From Liopterus haemorrhoidalis (taxonomy: Eukaryota > Arthropoda > Insecta > Coleoptera > Dytiscidae): a stretch of DNA of 64,000 nucleotides. Of the stretch, positions 21,371-32,940 are shown piece by piece. Each line of letters begins with the position of its first letter. Position 1 is the stretch's first letter. The notes beneath the pieces are model-generated. The model saw nothing but the letters and a program-made list of their open reading frames with translations. It made no database searches and was not told the DNA's origin. The DNA lies in contig OZ020611.1 of NCBI GenBank assembly GCA_963971575.1, forward strand, positions 183,348,535-183,412,534, in the 5' to 3' direction. Position numbers and translations under genes: made by a program.

Positions 21371-22200
21371 TTAATACGTTTTTTAAAGAAAATCTGTATA
21401 AAATTGTCAGTGTATTTTACAGTTTTTACCATAATGAATATATTTAAGCTTATGTTGTGAGTGACATTTTTAAATTTAATTTAATAATAAACTAGAATAA
21501 TAAGTATAACAATATATTTATTACATTTCAAGTAAAAATATTTAATAATGCAAATGGGCAAATAATATGATTTCCGCCTTTTCGGTAAATAGTAAATGTT
21601 AGAGTTAAAATTGGGACCAGTGTTGATGTGTACCTTAAACGCATAGTGTAGAGGCGGCTTAAGTCGAATGCATGCATGTTACTAAAAATATCGTGGACTA
21701 TAGAGTCGCTAAATTGCTTCTGTATACTATTGTAGTAACATATTTGTCTTGTTACATTGCATAGCGATGTTGGTTGTTTCTTTACAGGGAAATACGGCTC
21801 CATTGCCAAGGCTTGTCTCTAATTATATCAGTGGAGCCGCTGTTTAGTTAGCATGGCCTCAATAATGCATGTCAACTCTCTGCTTGTCATAATCAACGAT
21901 TATATTTATTGTTATCTTCAATGCCCTTTCATGTTTATATTCTACTTGTATTTATCAATTAATAAAAAAACATGTTATAGACAAGTAATTATACGTATTC
22001 TACGACCTTGCTTTGAAATGATTTGTTGATTATACTTTTAATATACATTATTGTTTTATCTATTAATCAGGTCCGGACTAGGCATTAGAAAGATAATTTA
22101 GGTTAAAAACCTAGAGCTGTTGGCGCCAAAATGCAACTTAATATTAGCCTTCTTCTCCTTCAAGTATAATTCTTAAGGTTTTGTAAACATAACAACAAAA
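21371..22200. other. AT-rich, no gene
   Basis: A 93-codon minus-strand frame (21,528-21,809) shows no domain. The stretch CAGGTCCGGACTAGGCATTAG near 22,069 resembles a hAT-type left end, but no partner or duplication was found. Confidence 0.45.
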
Positions 22201-22203
22201 AAT

Positions 22204-22280
22204 TATTCCGTCACTCATGTGTCTGTCTGTTCGGTCAAATGGCTGAACCTAGAAAGTTGAAATTTGGTACAAGTATTTAC
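22204..22280 (-). repeat. repeat F signature fragment (inverted)
   Basis: Reverse complement gives AAATTTCAACTTTCTAGG, CAGCCATTTGACC, then GAACAGACAGACAC. This is the conserved core of the ~1-kb repeat at 56.3-57.3 kb. Confidence 0.65.
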
Positions 22281-22337
22281 CTATATATAGGAAAACTATT
22301 GAAATTTAAAAAATAGCACATATCGTGAGAAAAAATA

Positions 22338-22937
22338 TCGTATTTTTCGGACCAAAAGACGCACTTTTACGCACAAAAATCGACTTAAAATTGGGGTTCG
22401 TCTAAGTATGATCCGGAGGTATAGACGTTATTTAAAAAGTGTGCGATGTTAGTGTGGTATCAATTCAGAACGCATAAAACAGAATCAACCAAGAAAATAT
22501 AATAGAAATGAATACCGTATTATCGACGACAACCCTTGGATGTGTCGATTAATAAACCATTTAATAATTTTATGCGGGAAGAGTGGAACAAACGAATAAT
22601 AAAGCCTAATCACAATGTGACAGCAACAGGACATATGAAACGGACAACAATTTCAAAAGTACCGGTTAAAAAATTCATTATATAGTCTTTTAAGAAATGC
22701 GGTACAAGCAACGCAGTGAATAGTATCGACTTGGTTTTTGAAGAGATTGACAACAATAGTTCCGACGAAAATATTGCAAACAATGACATTAATGACGAGT
22801 GATTGTACAGAGAGTGAAGAAGAACAGAATGTTGCTGGTACAAGTTATCGTAATAATAAATATTTTTTCTAAGAATTGTCTCATAAATTTGTGGTGCGTC
22901 TTATCGTCAGCTGCGTCTTATGGTCTGAAAAATAAGG
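22338..22937 (+). mobile_element. pogo-type element, internally deleted
   Basis: The ends TCGTATTTTTCGGACCA and, as reverse complement, CCTTATTTTTCAGACCA are inverted repeats flanked by TA (22,336-22,337 and 22,938-22,939), as expected for the pogo branch of Tc1/mariner. At 600 bp it is far shorter than an autonomous pogo (about 2 kb or more). It retains only the last part of the transposase gene. Confidence 0.8.
22524..22801 (+). pseudogene. pogo transposase C-terminal remnant
   Basis: One frame reads RRQPLDVSINKPFNNFMREE, then TATGHMKRTTISKVPVKKF, a stop, and SFKKCGTSNAVNSIDLVFEE. The block QPLDVSxNKPF, a SGxxKR motif, and IxxSFKKCGISNAxDGxED are hallmarks of the C-terminal end of pogo/Tigger DDE transposases, just after the last catalytic acidic residue. 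The N-terminal helix-turn-helix/CENPB region and most of the DDE core are absent. A stop between KKFII and SFKKC kills it. An acidic tail (EEIDNNSSDEN) follows, then a stop at 22,799. Confidence 0.85.
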
Positions 22938-23014
22938 TAAATAAATTTGTATTCAAAGAAAAAATAAATATATATTTTTTAAAATTTAGTAAGGTACCAA
23001 ATGATACCTCTTAA

Positions 23015-23112
23015 TACGTGGAGAAACCAACAAATTTTTATTTTTGTAAAATCAATTTTTTTATTGTATTTTCACCAAAAATGTGTCAAATAACTTTTGT
23101 CCCTCGCCCTAT
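23015..23112. repeat. repeat shared with 62.9-63.0 kb
   Basis: 'ttttcaccaaaaatgtgtcaa' followed by 'aacttttgtccctcgccct' resembles 62,947-62,992 ('ttcaccaaaaatatatcaaa', 'aacttttgccccccaccta'). Extent and family are unknown. Confidence 0.5.
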
Positions 23113-23784
23113 TTCCCTTAAGAGTTTCTGTTTAATTTTTTCCATTCAGCTATTCATATAAAAAATATGTGGTCTGTAAACTTTTTCAGAAGTTAGAGAC
23201 CCCAGCGTTAGGCAGTGCCCTTTTGCGAATGGGCTAATATGAAAGGAGACTCGTCTAACTGCAGCATTAGGCTACAGGACACTTTTATTTTGTGACTTTT
23301 TAGAACTCACTGCTTGAAAATCATATTTTCTTACTTAATCCTTCTCTGTTGCAAGCAATATTAGTAGAATCATAATGGTATTGAAGACGCGCAACTAACT
23401 TATATCTTACATCACTGAAATTGCATTAAAACCTTGAAAATATATTTTCCTGAATGTAAACACTATTGACGACATGAAAATTTCTAGATATCTTCTATTT
23501 TTTCCGCAATAAGTGTTAATATGGACGGTCAAAAGTCACTTTTGACTATGACGTAAATTAATTGTTCTATTGATAGGTAGTATTACAAAACAACAAATTA
23601 ACTTACTTAACAAGTAAATTTTACAAATTAAAATTACTTTTAACAGCGGTGTTTAATACCCTATAATGATACGAGACCTCATCCTATATAAGTCCAATTT
23701 ATTAAACAAATTTGCTTATTATTTTTGACATAATTAAGTTCAATAACGAAATCAATCTACAACGTTTTTCGATTTCAATTCTCG
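23113..23784. other. AT-rich, nothing recognised
   Basis: No supported frame or repeat. Confidence 0.55.
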
Positions 23785-23945
23785 GTTGTGGTCTATCCTG
23801 ACGTTGTTGCTTTCTCAGTCCTCTTTCATTCATTTCTTTTCTGTTTCGTTGTATCCAGCTTTTTCTCCTCCTTGATTCCATGATAAAACTTGCTTTGGTG
23901 ACCTTTCATCTCCCATTATATATGATCGTACCATCTAATCCAGGG
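23785..23945 (-). pseudogene. LINE 3' tail fragment
   Basis: The minus-strand frame reads KVTKASFIMESRRRKSWIQR, then NRKEMNERGLRKQQRQDRPQ. The arginine-rich R..SWI segment followed by a basic helix resembles LINE ORF2 C-termini (GRRRxSWLxN and similar). It is short and lacks motifs that would fix the clade. Confidence 0.45.
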
Positions 23946-23947
23946 GT

Positions 23948-24020
23948 TAACAAACTTTTTCGACAGCGGGCCACATTACAATTACTTAAACAAAAAGCAG
24001 ACCAGGCAATTGAACTCAAA
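23948..24020. mobile_element. hAT-type left end, truncated
   Basis: CAGGGGTTAACAAACTTTTTC followed by a GCGGGCCACATT segment is a common hAT-type terminus. The expected right end and the duplicate of ATCTAATC were not found, so the element is partial. Confidence 0.45.
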
Positions 24021-24244
24021 TGGGCTCTTGTTTCTTGATTTTCAAAACAATTTTAATAATAATAGTAATATAATTAATAAAATTAATAACTTTAAGAATC
24101 GGATATTATTTAGTTATAATCATGTTTTATTTTGATGTTTTTATGAAAGATCTGTTTTTATAAAAGTAGTCTTTTAAAAAAATGCACTTCATAGAAACAT
24201 GTGGAATAAGAACATAACAAAACAAACAAACGAGAAAATTAAAA

Positions 24245-24660
24245 CACACTATCGTAGAAACAATTACAACATACGGAGGAGAAACGTGGAGTGTTACTAA
24301 CAAACTAATGAACCGAATAAAAACTGTCGGTTTGGTTTTTATGAGAAGAAGTTTGCAGTACACCAGCAAAGATAGGATTAGAACAGAAACCTCACAGAAA
24401 TTATAAAACAGTTGGACATTAAGGCTCTAAGATTGTATAGACAATTTAAGAGGATGAAGGATAAAGGTGGCCAAAGAAGATCCTCTACTGGTGTTCTAGA
24501 ATAAAAAGAAGAAGAGGAAAACCAGCAGTGAAATGGAAAACGTACATCAAAAACTGTGTGAAAAAGACCTATCTGAAGGAGACTGCGAAGATGGGGGTCG
24601 ATGGCATCTAGAACGACAAACTTGTAATGTGAAAATGTCACGAAGAAGAAGAAGAAATTC
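24245..24660 (+). pseudogene. LINE reverse transcriptase C-terminus (dead)
   Basis: The sequence encodes YGGETWSVTNKLMNRIKTV and then FMRRSLQYTSKDRIRTE, the LYGxExWxLT...ExxMRRxLxIxxxDRxRNE region after the RT thumb. After stops it resumes in another frame with RGKPAVKWKTYIKNC, the (K/R)RGRPxxRW tail motif. Only the last third of the protein is represented, with two or more frame changes. The GC-richer 24,480-24,660 part and the frame at 24,533-24,835 belong to this tail. Confidence 0.75.
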
Positions 24661-24839
24661 CGACGATCCATTATCTTCTTGCGGAACATCGTTGGGCGAA
24701 ACCTTATCAAAGCCGACTTGTTTTTATGCCTTTAATTATAGTCTGATCAACATCCCTATTCTCCCGAATTCTCAGGTTATTCTATTATTCTGCACCTTGT
24801 CTTTTCTTGACGGGTGTACCATTACTCTTCTCTAGAAAT

Positions 24840-27800
24840 CCATTTCTGTTACAATCAGCATTTTTCGAATTTAATTACCGATGATCAAATCTCGTTGCTG
24901 TATATTGTAATGCTCTTAACAATAATGTTGAAAAACCTGTCATTTATGTTACATATTTAATATTCTAAAATCATCCATGTTTAAGACAGTGCTAATAGCC
25001 ATAGCTGCTGTGTGAAATAAATAAATAAATAACAAAGCAACTAACATGACCATGCCCAAAAATATATATTTTTAATAGGCAAGAATAATAAAATAAGGTA
25101 CTAATTTGAGTGAGATTCCTTGAAGTTTTCTATAAATAATGATTGTGTTGTCTAAGCATGTGTAACTATATATTGTTATCTGTTTAATACCAAGAATACA
25201 TTATCATTTAAACTGCATTTCCTGCCTTCTACATTGAGATTCAATTAAATCCAAAAATGTAATGGAATTACAAAAAATAACTTGTAAACATGGTCGGTTC
25301 TCCCTTCGAAGGAAGAGTGTGCTGTCTGAAACTTTAAAGCAGACATACACAAATCGATCTACAGAATGAATAAATAAATACACAATTTGACAGGAAATTT
25401 CAAATACACTTTAAAATATTGGGTTCAGAGGAAGATGCTGCTTGATGTACCCAAAGGCGATAAGCCGCCGGCACGAAAACTAAAATATTATCATCATTAG
25501 CTTTAATATGAAATAAAGGTAGAAAAAATAAACTCGCTTGCTAAAGATGAGTGCCTATCACTTGTTGGTCAGTCAGTTTTTCACAAAAAATCAGATCAAT
25601 ACCATTATTCTTCAGAACTTTGTTTTCACAATAAATTGATATTGACTTATTAAGTATTCTTTACTTATATATAGAGGGTTCAGAATTAAAGTGAACTTGT
25701 ATTCAAGTACTTAAATGTTAATTTTGAGAAAACTATTGCACTGAAAAATATAAGATTTCCACTGTGCCATGGCAGTATTATTACGAAAATGGCAAAAATG
25801 GACTTATTATTATATGTCTTAAGAGGATCCTACACTGTATACGCAAGGAAATCACTGTATTTGTTAAAGGGTTACAAATTTAGGAAAAGTAACTCAACAG
25901 AATCAGCAAGTTATATATGATCTTTACATACATTTTTATGAAATTTGATTAATTGAATAGCATTGATGTAACATCTGTCTTATTATTAAATTTGTTATAA
26001 AATCTCGCTTGCAGTTTTTGTCCATACTATACGATTGATCAAAATGAAACGAATATGTATCTAAAAATTAAATAATATTTGTTTATTATGTTGTATTATT
26101 TTTTTCTAAACACGTAACTTTTTATGAATTAATTACAGATACAGTGATATTCTTGCGTGTAGAGTGTAGGATCCTCATAACACATGAGCTGTTTGGCCAT
26201 ATAAGTGTCCGGTGCAATAATCGAGCTATAACGAGCGAGGGCCGTTTTCAGACCACCAAGGAAATATTTTCACTCAACTAAGCAGGGGAAGGTGGGGAAT
26301 TTTTTCTCGATTTTTAGATATTTGTGTCTGATGGTTGCAATCATCTATAATAATACAGGTTGTCTCAGCAATTTTATCGAAAATACGAAGATGCAACTGT
26401 GACTTGAACAAACATTGATTTTTCTTCAGATATGCATTTATTCGACTGTGTCCTACCATGTGGTAGATTTCGACAGAATGGAGAACATTTGGACAATTTT
26501 ATTGAAACCTTTATAAAAATTTACCAAACAATTAAACAACCAAGTACCTACGAATGGTATTTATTGGTAAGAATACATTATAATATTATTTAATATTTCT
26601 TATTAGTTAATTATCGAATAAACATGTTGAATATTATTGAAAAAATATGGAATTTTATTTAAGACGTTTGTATTGATTTCTCGAGGCTGATGAAATTTTG
26701 CCATTTTATGTAATTTTGAATGGGACAATGGAATCCACTGTTTGGTTGTGTATGCTATTAAGGTCTTTATACTTGTTTGGCAGATCTTTGAGTCAGAATC
26801 TGAGTTCTTATTTATTATGTTATTTGTTTTGGAAAATCTGAGGAAATTAAATAGGATACATAGAATAGTCAACTTTGACAAAAGATAAAACGAGACTGTA
26901 AAAGACTGTAAAACCTTAAAATCTCCGGGTTTGATTGACAGTCCCAGTCCGCTCCTGTTTTAATATTATATTGCAGTCCTTATAATTTATAAACTATAAG
27001 TAGCATTTTGTTACACATCATACATCTTGACGCTACACTTGAACGCAGCGACAAGCTTTTGATCTTTACTGACAGTTTCTTGAAAGTGAAGTAACAAGTG
27101 AGTAACATTGTCGAGCGACATAGTTATGTTCTGGAAATATCTAAATAGTTGGTTTCGCGGCAAGTGTCGTGTATGTTTCCATTAATGTAGACACGCCGTA
27201 AGAAAAAGTAATGTAAAAACAAATGCTTAAGAAAATCCAATACAGCTTTCATTAAAATAAACTACCACTGTCTGTGCTGCAACCAAGTTTATCCTGCTGT
27301 TGTTTAGTAATTTCCTATTAACAGAGTGGTCTAAAATAAGGTAATTAGTAGCGGGATGAGTCATGTTATTTAAAATATTTGTGTGTCATCTTTAACCACG
27401 CATTCATACTGAAACAATACTATATTTAATAGTGTATGATAATAAGTCTTGTCATATTCTTGGTTAATATACGCCTAATAGCTTGTGCGATGACAGATTG
27501 AAATTGTCTTAACCTTTAGATCTTGCCTAATGATACAATATATCACTTTTAACTGTCCGTTCTAAAAAAATATTAATTTTAATAATGACATAACAAAAAT
27601 GAGACGTCAACTATGTTTTGTAGATTTACTTTTCACATTTTTGGACATGATCCATGTTTGAGCTTTGCAAAAATTTTAAACTTAATTAACATTTGTCACT
27701 TTGATTTCTTTTAATAAAAAATTAAGACAAAAGTATTAAAACATGCTCGAAATACAGAAATAGTAATAAAATCACGTGAAGCAAGTCACTACCCTGTTGG

Positions 27801-27915
27801 CTGCTGAATGAAATTAACGACTCGACAGCCAACGAACGACTAGAGATTATCACGTGAACAGTGCGTAATTCCTATCTCTTCATTCTGAATATAGTAGTTT
27901 TTTCTTTAAATCTAA
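24840..27915. other. 3 kb AT-rich DNA without recognised features
   Basis: Frames at 26,274-26,459 and 26,603-26,881 (minus) are low-complexity AT translations without domains. No TIR, SINE head or hairpin was noticed. Two short (AAAT)-type runs occur near 25,018-25,035 and 25,368-25,380. Confidence 0.5.
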
Positions 27916-28084
27916 AGCCGCATCCATACATATGTCGAACAACACGATCAGCAAAGCCGTTCGGCTTTGTTTTTAAATCCTCACATTGTTCGGTACTGAA
28001 ACCTGTCGAAACTGAGTCGTGAAAATATTTGACGAGACTTTTTTTTTTATCGAAACTGAATCGAGAAAATATTTGACGAGACAA

Positions 28085-28262
28085 GACGTTCTAATTGCCT
28101 TAGCAGCTTTGTTAATTGTATTAAGTGCCAAACATCGTATATTCCGAAAATGTTGATTTTGGTACGTCCAAGTTTCCAAGTCTCCATAAAACAGTACGAC
28201 TGCGACATAAATGTGTAAATTTCAGAACTTTATCCTGCGTCCACTCTATTGCGCAAATACTC
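28085..28262 (-). pseudogene. MADF-like domain remnant (frameshifted)
   Basis: One frame gives DKVLKFTHLCRSRTVLWRL; after a frame change the adjacent frame gives YQNQHFRNIRCLALNTINKA. Joined by eye these resemble the start of a MADF domain: a V/I-x-F-I-x-L-Y-R helix, the invariant LW, a Y-x-x-R/N segment, and an A-x-x-x-I helix. The match is weaker than that at 49.2 kb. The frameshift lies near 28,180. Confidence 0.45.
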
Positions 28263-28400
28263 TTCACTAAACTAAGCCGACCGTCTCGATCGGCACGAAC
28301 GTCCCCACTATACAGTTCTACTCGGCATCCTTTGATCGAGTCAGACACTCATCGGTTTCAATTCGGTATGCCGATCGTCAGGTCAATCGGCAGGCCAACA

Positions 28401-28536
28401 CGTCCATACAAATTGCAATAAGCCGGTTGGAATTGGCGAATGGGTCATTCGGCATAGTATGGACGCCATTTCGTCCACACATATGTCAGTAAGTCGGTCG
28501 GTACTGTCGAATGGTTAATTCGGCATACTGTGGACG
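28401..28536. repeat. two tandem 65-bp palindrome-ended units
   Basis: Unit 1 (28,401-28,465) starts CGTCCATAC and ends GTATGGACG. Unit 2 (28,472-28,536) starts CGTCCACAC and ends ACTGTGGACG. Both are exactly 65 bp and share an internal TCGAATGG/GCGAATGG and ATTCGGCATA, and are separated by six bases. Each unit is bounded by its own inverted repeat. Confidence 0.8.
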
Positions 28537-28691
28537 TCACTTAATGTATACTTGGCGATTGTAGAGCTTTTAAAACTCGACGAGAATAGGAAATATTGCT
28601 TCTTCTTTTGCTTTATCCATTCCTAATATTGTCTATCATCATGGCATTTCGCACTTTGCTTGTTGTTATCTAAAATAGTTCTGTAGGTGTA

Positions 28692-28874
28692 CTACCAAAC
28701 TATTTCTTCAGGATAATGAGCCAGGAGATTTCGATTTTCTATTTGATCGCTCTCTCTTCTCGTCTTTCTTGATCTCTCTTTCCTTTCTTCATCTGATCCT
28801 TCAACTTTTCCCTTTATAATATTTTGTAGAATACTGCATTTGTGCTCGGTTCTCACCACATGTTCCAGATATTC
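28692..28874 (-). pseudogene. LINE ORF2 C-terminal fragment
   Basis: The minus-strand frame reads EYLEHVVRTEHKCSILQNII, KGKVEGSDEERKERSRKTRR and ends NLLAHYPEEIVW. The order YLGHVxR, a LLxxIIxGKIxG block and a basic GRRR segment is the usual LINE tail. The frame is open for 61 codons. The upstream RT is absent. Confidence 0.65.
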
Positions 28875-28977
28875 TTGTTTCTTTTCTCTGTAACCTGTAC
28901 GATCTCAAATAGGCACCAGCTCACACTTTTAGTTCGGTAGTATTTGGCGAAGAACAAACTATCATTGCCCACCCAAT

Positions 28978-29190
28978 ATACTTTGATTTGGCCCCGTGAG
29001 ACTATATTTTTTGTTCCCGAAACTGAAGAATTTGTTAAAAGAACTCAATTTTCAAACAACTGATGAGTTAAATAAATTGGAAACTAATCTTAAAGCATTT
29101 ACAAAATGTCTTTCCAAAAGTGGAAAAGGCGCTGGTAGCGATCTGTAGACGCAGAAGAGCAGGATTTCGAAAATGATAATGTAAAATAAT
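28978..29190 (+). pseudogene. mariner transposase C-terminal remnant
   Basis: Reading starts near FDLAP, the block bearing the last catalytic aspartate in mariner transposases (DLAPxDFFLFPKLK). A neighbouring frame gives YFLFPKLKNLLKELNFQT, and a third ends QKWKRRW and DAEEQDFENDN, equivalent to the FQxWxxRWxKCIxxxGxYFEGD terminus. Three frame changes in ~200 bp show heavy decay. The N-terminal and first catalytic regions are missing. Confidence 0.75.
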
Positions 29191-30111
29191 TTATTAATAA
29201 CGTTTTTTGATCAAACTCTTAGCTAAAGTTTCACTATTGTCTTTTCTCATTTTTATTTTATATCCAATTGCATTTGTTTTTAATTGTTCAGTTGTTTTAC
29301 TTAAGCATATCAGTGAGCATGACAACAGTTCAAATCAATAAAGGTCAAAAATACTTATAAAACTAATAAGTAATCATTAGAAACTGTAGTCAGGTAGCCG
29401 TAGTAGACATATTTCAGTACGTCACGCTAAGATACAATTAAAAGATATAAAGTATATGCACAAACTCTCACTTCTGTCAATAAATAAATATGCATAGTTG
29501 TGTTATCGATTGGTAAACGGCGGTAAACGATTGTTTCTTTGCTAACTTATCTCCTTTGGATCAAGATAAATAGTTTAGGTTTACAGTCTAGCACTGGCGA
29601 GACCTAAAGCTTGTCTTACACGATTAGATATTGAGAACTCCCAAGAGAATTCCAAGAGGGATTTCGATGCAGTACAACGCCAGAATTTAAATAAAGGAGT
29701 ACTTCTGAAGAAGAAGCATGAATAGTCATATTAATGATAGATCTGATTAAATCAATGCTTAAATTTAGAGATTATCATCAGAATGACAGAAGATAGGGAT
29801 TTGAGAAGCCGTCAAAACTACACGATCACAAGTAAAGTGATCGGATTATTTATGTTAATGCGGGACATATGCTTAAAATCTACTCCAAACAATTGGAATC
29901 CTACTCTCTAATCTTACTTTCATTCTATCGAGCAGCAAAGCGCAAAAATTTTAATGTTAGCATTATTACTGTACCATCTTTCACTTCTTTTCTTTTCAGT
30001 CCATCATGAATTAGGAATCTCTTAACGTATGCTTAATCCATCACCACTTACGCAGATTTATTCCCTTGGCAATACGCCTTGTAGCGGTCCTTACCAAAAC
30101 TTCTATCTTGT
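29191..30111. other. AT-rich, nothing recognised
   Basis: No supported frame or repeat. Confidence 0.55.
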
Positions 30112-30291
30112 TTAACCAGTAGATGTATCCCAGTTTATTAAATAATGTTTGGCACAGAGAATTTGATGTCTATTTACAAACATTTGTAGATTATTCTCGC
30201 TGACAACTGTAGATTTCTATGTTTCTCAACCATAAAACAATGCAGATAAAGATATGTTGGTGTTATAGATGCGCAGTTTTGTAGATAGGTT
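30112..30291 (-). pseudogene. LINE RT fragment, RTE-like
   Basis: A single minus-strand frame reads LSTKLRIYNTNISLSALFYG, a stop where tryptophan or cysteine is expected, ET, and then ENNLQMFVNR, LCAKHYLINW. This is the (T)KLRIYNTNVxSVLLYGxETW...LQxFxNxCLRxILxIxW region just upstream of the part preserved at 9,968-10,262, so both may be pieces of one family. Two of the internal stops replace expected tryptophan or cysteine codons. Confidence 0.75.
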
Positions 30292-31139
30292 CAAGTATGT
30301 AGATTTCCAGGTATTAGCGAGGGTCACAAAAGCAAAATTGCCTTTTTGAATTCACATTAACACGTCGTTTGCAGTTCTGTTTTTGGTAAATATGCTACTG
30401 ACGTAGCCAAACTGATTCACTTCTTTCATATTTCTTCCCTGATTGCTAGGTGTTATTGAATTTAGTACTGATTCGCAAGGATTTGGATTTGTTGATTTTG
30501 CGAAACAAATATTTCCAAAGTTAAGAACTACCAGTGTGAACAATAAATTCCATGTTATTCCATGCTTTATATTGATCACATTACACATAACTAAGTCCAG
30601 AATAATGTTAAAAATTACGCAACCCTGTTTATACATTTGTATTTTTACAATATTTTTACTTCTTTCGGCTAAGAACTTTTTCCTGTTTATCCGATGATGA
30701 GAAAAAATAGCTTTGTGTCCACATCGCCCTAGGCTCTACTCTCGGAAGATCGTATATTTTTGCGAATATATGCTAATTTCTCCTTTCCTATGCTGCCTTT
30801 TTCATTCTGTCATCATATCTACATGTTCGTCCCATTTTTTCTTCTTCGTCCATGTAATTGTGTCTTGGATAGTACGCAAGCTTTACGAATTGACATGTTG
30901 GTCTTGCGTCTCTTCGGCTAATCCCAAAATTCAAATGTATAATATAGAATAATATTCCATATTTTTATAAAAGCTGGCACAACTAATTTGCTTACAGCAC
31001 CTTGGGCTATGTTCCAAGTTTCATCAAAATATACTTCTGATTAAAACTTTTTTATGGAATGTTATCAAACTTTCTTTTCATTTTATACTTTAATATGCTC
31101 ATATTGCTATTTACCAGAGTTCTAATCCCTGTGCTATAT
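30292..31139. other. AT-rich, no gene recognised
   Basis: Opposed frames at 30,352-30,636 (minus) and 30,443-30,697 (plus) overlap each other; neither has a known domain. Confidence 0.5.
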
Positions 31140-31640
31140 CAAGGTGTTATCTTGCGCAGTGTAACGCTGGCTTAAGAATGTGAGATCTCCTTGCTCTGGT
31201 GGTGTTGTGAATTGTGCGGAGGCGAAGGCGCGTTTTACATTCATAAATGCATATCCCGGTCGTATATATGATAAAGTGTGGTGCGGGCAGGTGTTCCATG
31301 CTCTGTATAAACAAAGAGAATAAACAGGCTGAGATTAAGGGAGCATGAAGTGCATTATGAGAGCTGTCTAACCAACATCAATGGCGGAAAAAGGAAGGAG
31401 AGGGCGTATTCTAATGTTTCGTTGTCTTACCTTACCAATCATTCATGCAGTGCAGCTACAAAGGAATGTCGAGTAATTTTAAGCCCACGATACTCGCACG
31501 GTGGACGCGGTGCATGTATACAGTATGCAGAATACAGAAACTCGATAAAGATATGTGTGGATTATCTATGCAGAGAAGAGTAAATTATGGGACGGCACAC
31601 TGTGAATATGATGAGAGATTGTATGCCTAATGCCTACAGT
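31140..31640 (+). other. GC-elevated island, possible exon or promoter
   Basis: Composition rises between 31,140 and 31,640 compared with both flanks. Two overlapping plus-strand frames (31,350-31,583 and 31,445-31,630) end here but neither shows a domain, signal peptide or convincing splice context. A TATAAACAAAG motif at about 31,306 could belong to a promoter. It could equally be the relic of a GC-richer insertion. Confidence 0.2.
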
Positions 31641-32100
31641 ACAAAGGAATTTATAAACTCACCCACAACTCGTTTACAGCTGGGATAATGCTTCAGGAAA
31701 ACTAAGAAACTTTATTGTCTATATTCTACTGTTCAAAAGTCTTGATGGATAACGAAAATTAAATTTTCACCTCTACAGAATAGGCTACTGCTTAAGAATT
31801 AAAACGTATTTATTTTAATTGTTTAGTTTATTTTAAGTTTACATTTATTTTTAGCTTCAAATATGGAAACAATGTCGGTAAACGACGCCCTTCTGGCTCT
31901 ATAAATACGTACATTTTTAGGAAAGAGCTTTTTCCATTGGTGGATAGATCTGGAATTTTCACTAAACCATAAAGGATAGTTTTGTTTATAAACAATATTC
32001 CCAACAATATTAGCAATGCGCTCTGCAACAAACCAAAGAAAAAATTCGAAACACTGTCATAATATAAAATTAAAAGGATCGAAATAATGGAGCTTTGCTA
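31641..32100. other. AT-rich, nothing recognised
   Basis: The 67-codon minus-strand frame at 31,828-32,031 has no recognisable domain. Confidence 0.55.
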
Positions 32101-32361
32101 ATCTGATAACATGATAATCTTTGTGGAAACTGAAACAGCATTACAACATAACATAGATTGCTACAAGAAGGCATTAGAAAAAATCAATAGAAAAATTAAC
32201 ACCAACAAAACGAAAACAATGTAAGTTACTAGCATTACATAAAATAAAATAGAGAATAGAAATGTTGAAGTAAATAGCTTCAAATACCTGGGGATAACTG
32301 TTAACAATGAAGGACCTTAACAGCAGAAATTAGAGAAATAAGTCTACATAATAAATAATAT

Positions 32362-32655
32362 GTTCCCAACGCCTATATTGGTGTATTAGGGCAGAGAAGG
32401 TAAGTTCTCCGTTTCTAGACCACCGGCCATATATATAAAATCCACGTGTCGGTATGACGTTTCAACTATTCATATTATCCTTGTTTAAATAGGTACTCAT
32501 TTTTAGTATTAAATACTGAGTCGACCTCAGAGCTGACTGTAATAGCTGAATATCGGAAGATAATAATCCGAAGGTGGGGGGAGGGGGATACGAACCCGCG
32601 TCCCTGTGCTCCGTAGGCAACCATCTTACCACGGAGCCACGGTAACTCAAGTCTA
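32362..32655 (-). mobile_element. tRNA-derived SINE-B, full-length copy
   Basis: Minus-strand reading: TGGCTCCGTGGTAAGATGG (A-box region), then GCGGGTTCGTATCCC (B box), a C-rich stretch, CACCTTCGGATTATTATCTTCC, and a body ending CTAGAAACGGAGAACTTACC and GCCCTAATACACC. A 5'-truncated copy in the opposite orientation is at 42,600-42,830. Both promoter boxes of a tRNA-type Pol III gene are present. Frames at 32,462-32,699 are chance. Confidence 0.85.
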
Positions 32656-32940
32656 AATAGTGCAGTGAGCATCAAATTCCTGGGCAAGAAAGGCCTCAAA
32701 AGTATTAAAGTAGAAGTGATACGAAAAATATAAAGTTTGGGTGATGACCAATCAGTTACGGATTAATACTTTCCATTCCCTTAGGCCCGAATATAAATAT
32801 GTTTGGGGCCTTGCAAGTATTTGTACTAGGGGCCCATGAATACGCACCTACTGTGCTTAGTGGATAATCCGGCACTGTATCGAATACCAAAAGAAGTTCA
32901 TTACTAGAATCGTGCAGAAGCACAATGAGACAGGATAAAG

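Larger units (their letters stand above)
27919..28538. mobile_element. TIR element with MADF-like remnant
   Basis: The left end GCATCCATACATATGTCGAA and the right end, as reverse complement, ACGTCCACAGTATGCCGAAT are imperfect inverted repeats. The right third consists of two 65-bp palindrome-ended units. The middle encodes on the minus strand a broken MADF-like domain. Elements of the PIF/Harbinger group often carry a second, DNA-binding gene of Myb/SANT/MADF type, so a Harbinger-like origin is plausible. No target duplication was established. Confidence 0.5.

Noticed and set aside
27872..28421. Five overlapping frames as independent genes
   Set aside because: They lie within one TIR element; only the minus-strand pieces resembling MADF have any support.
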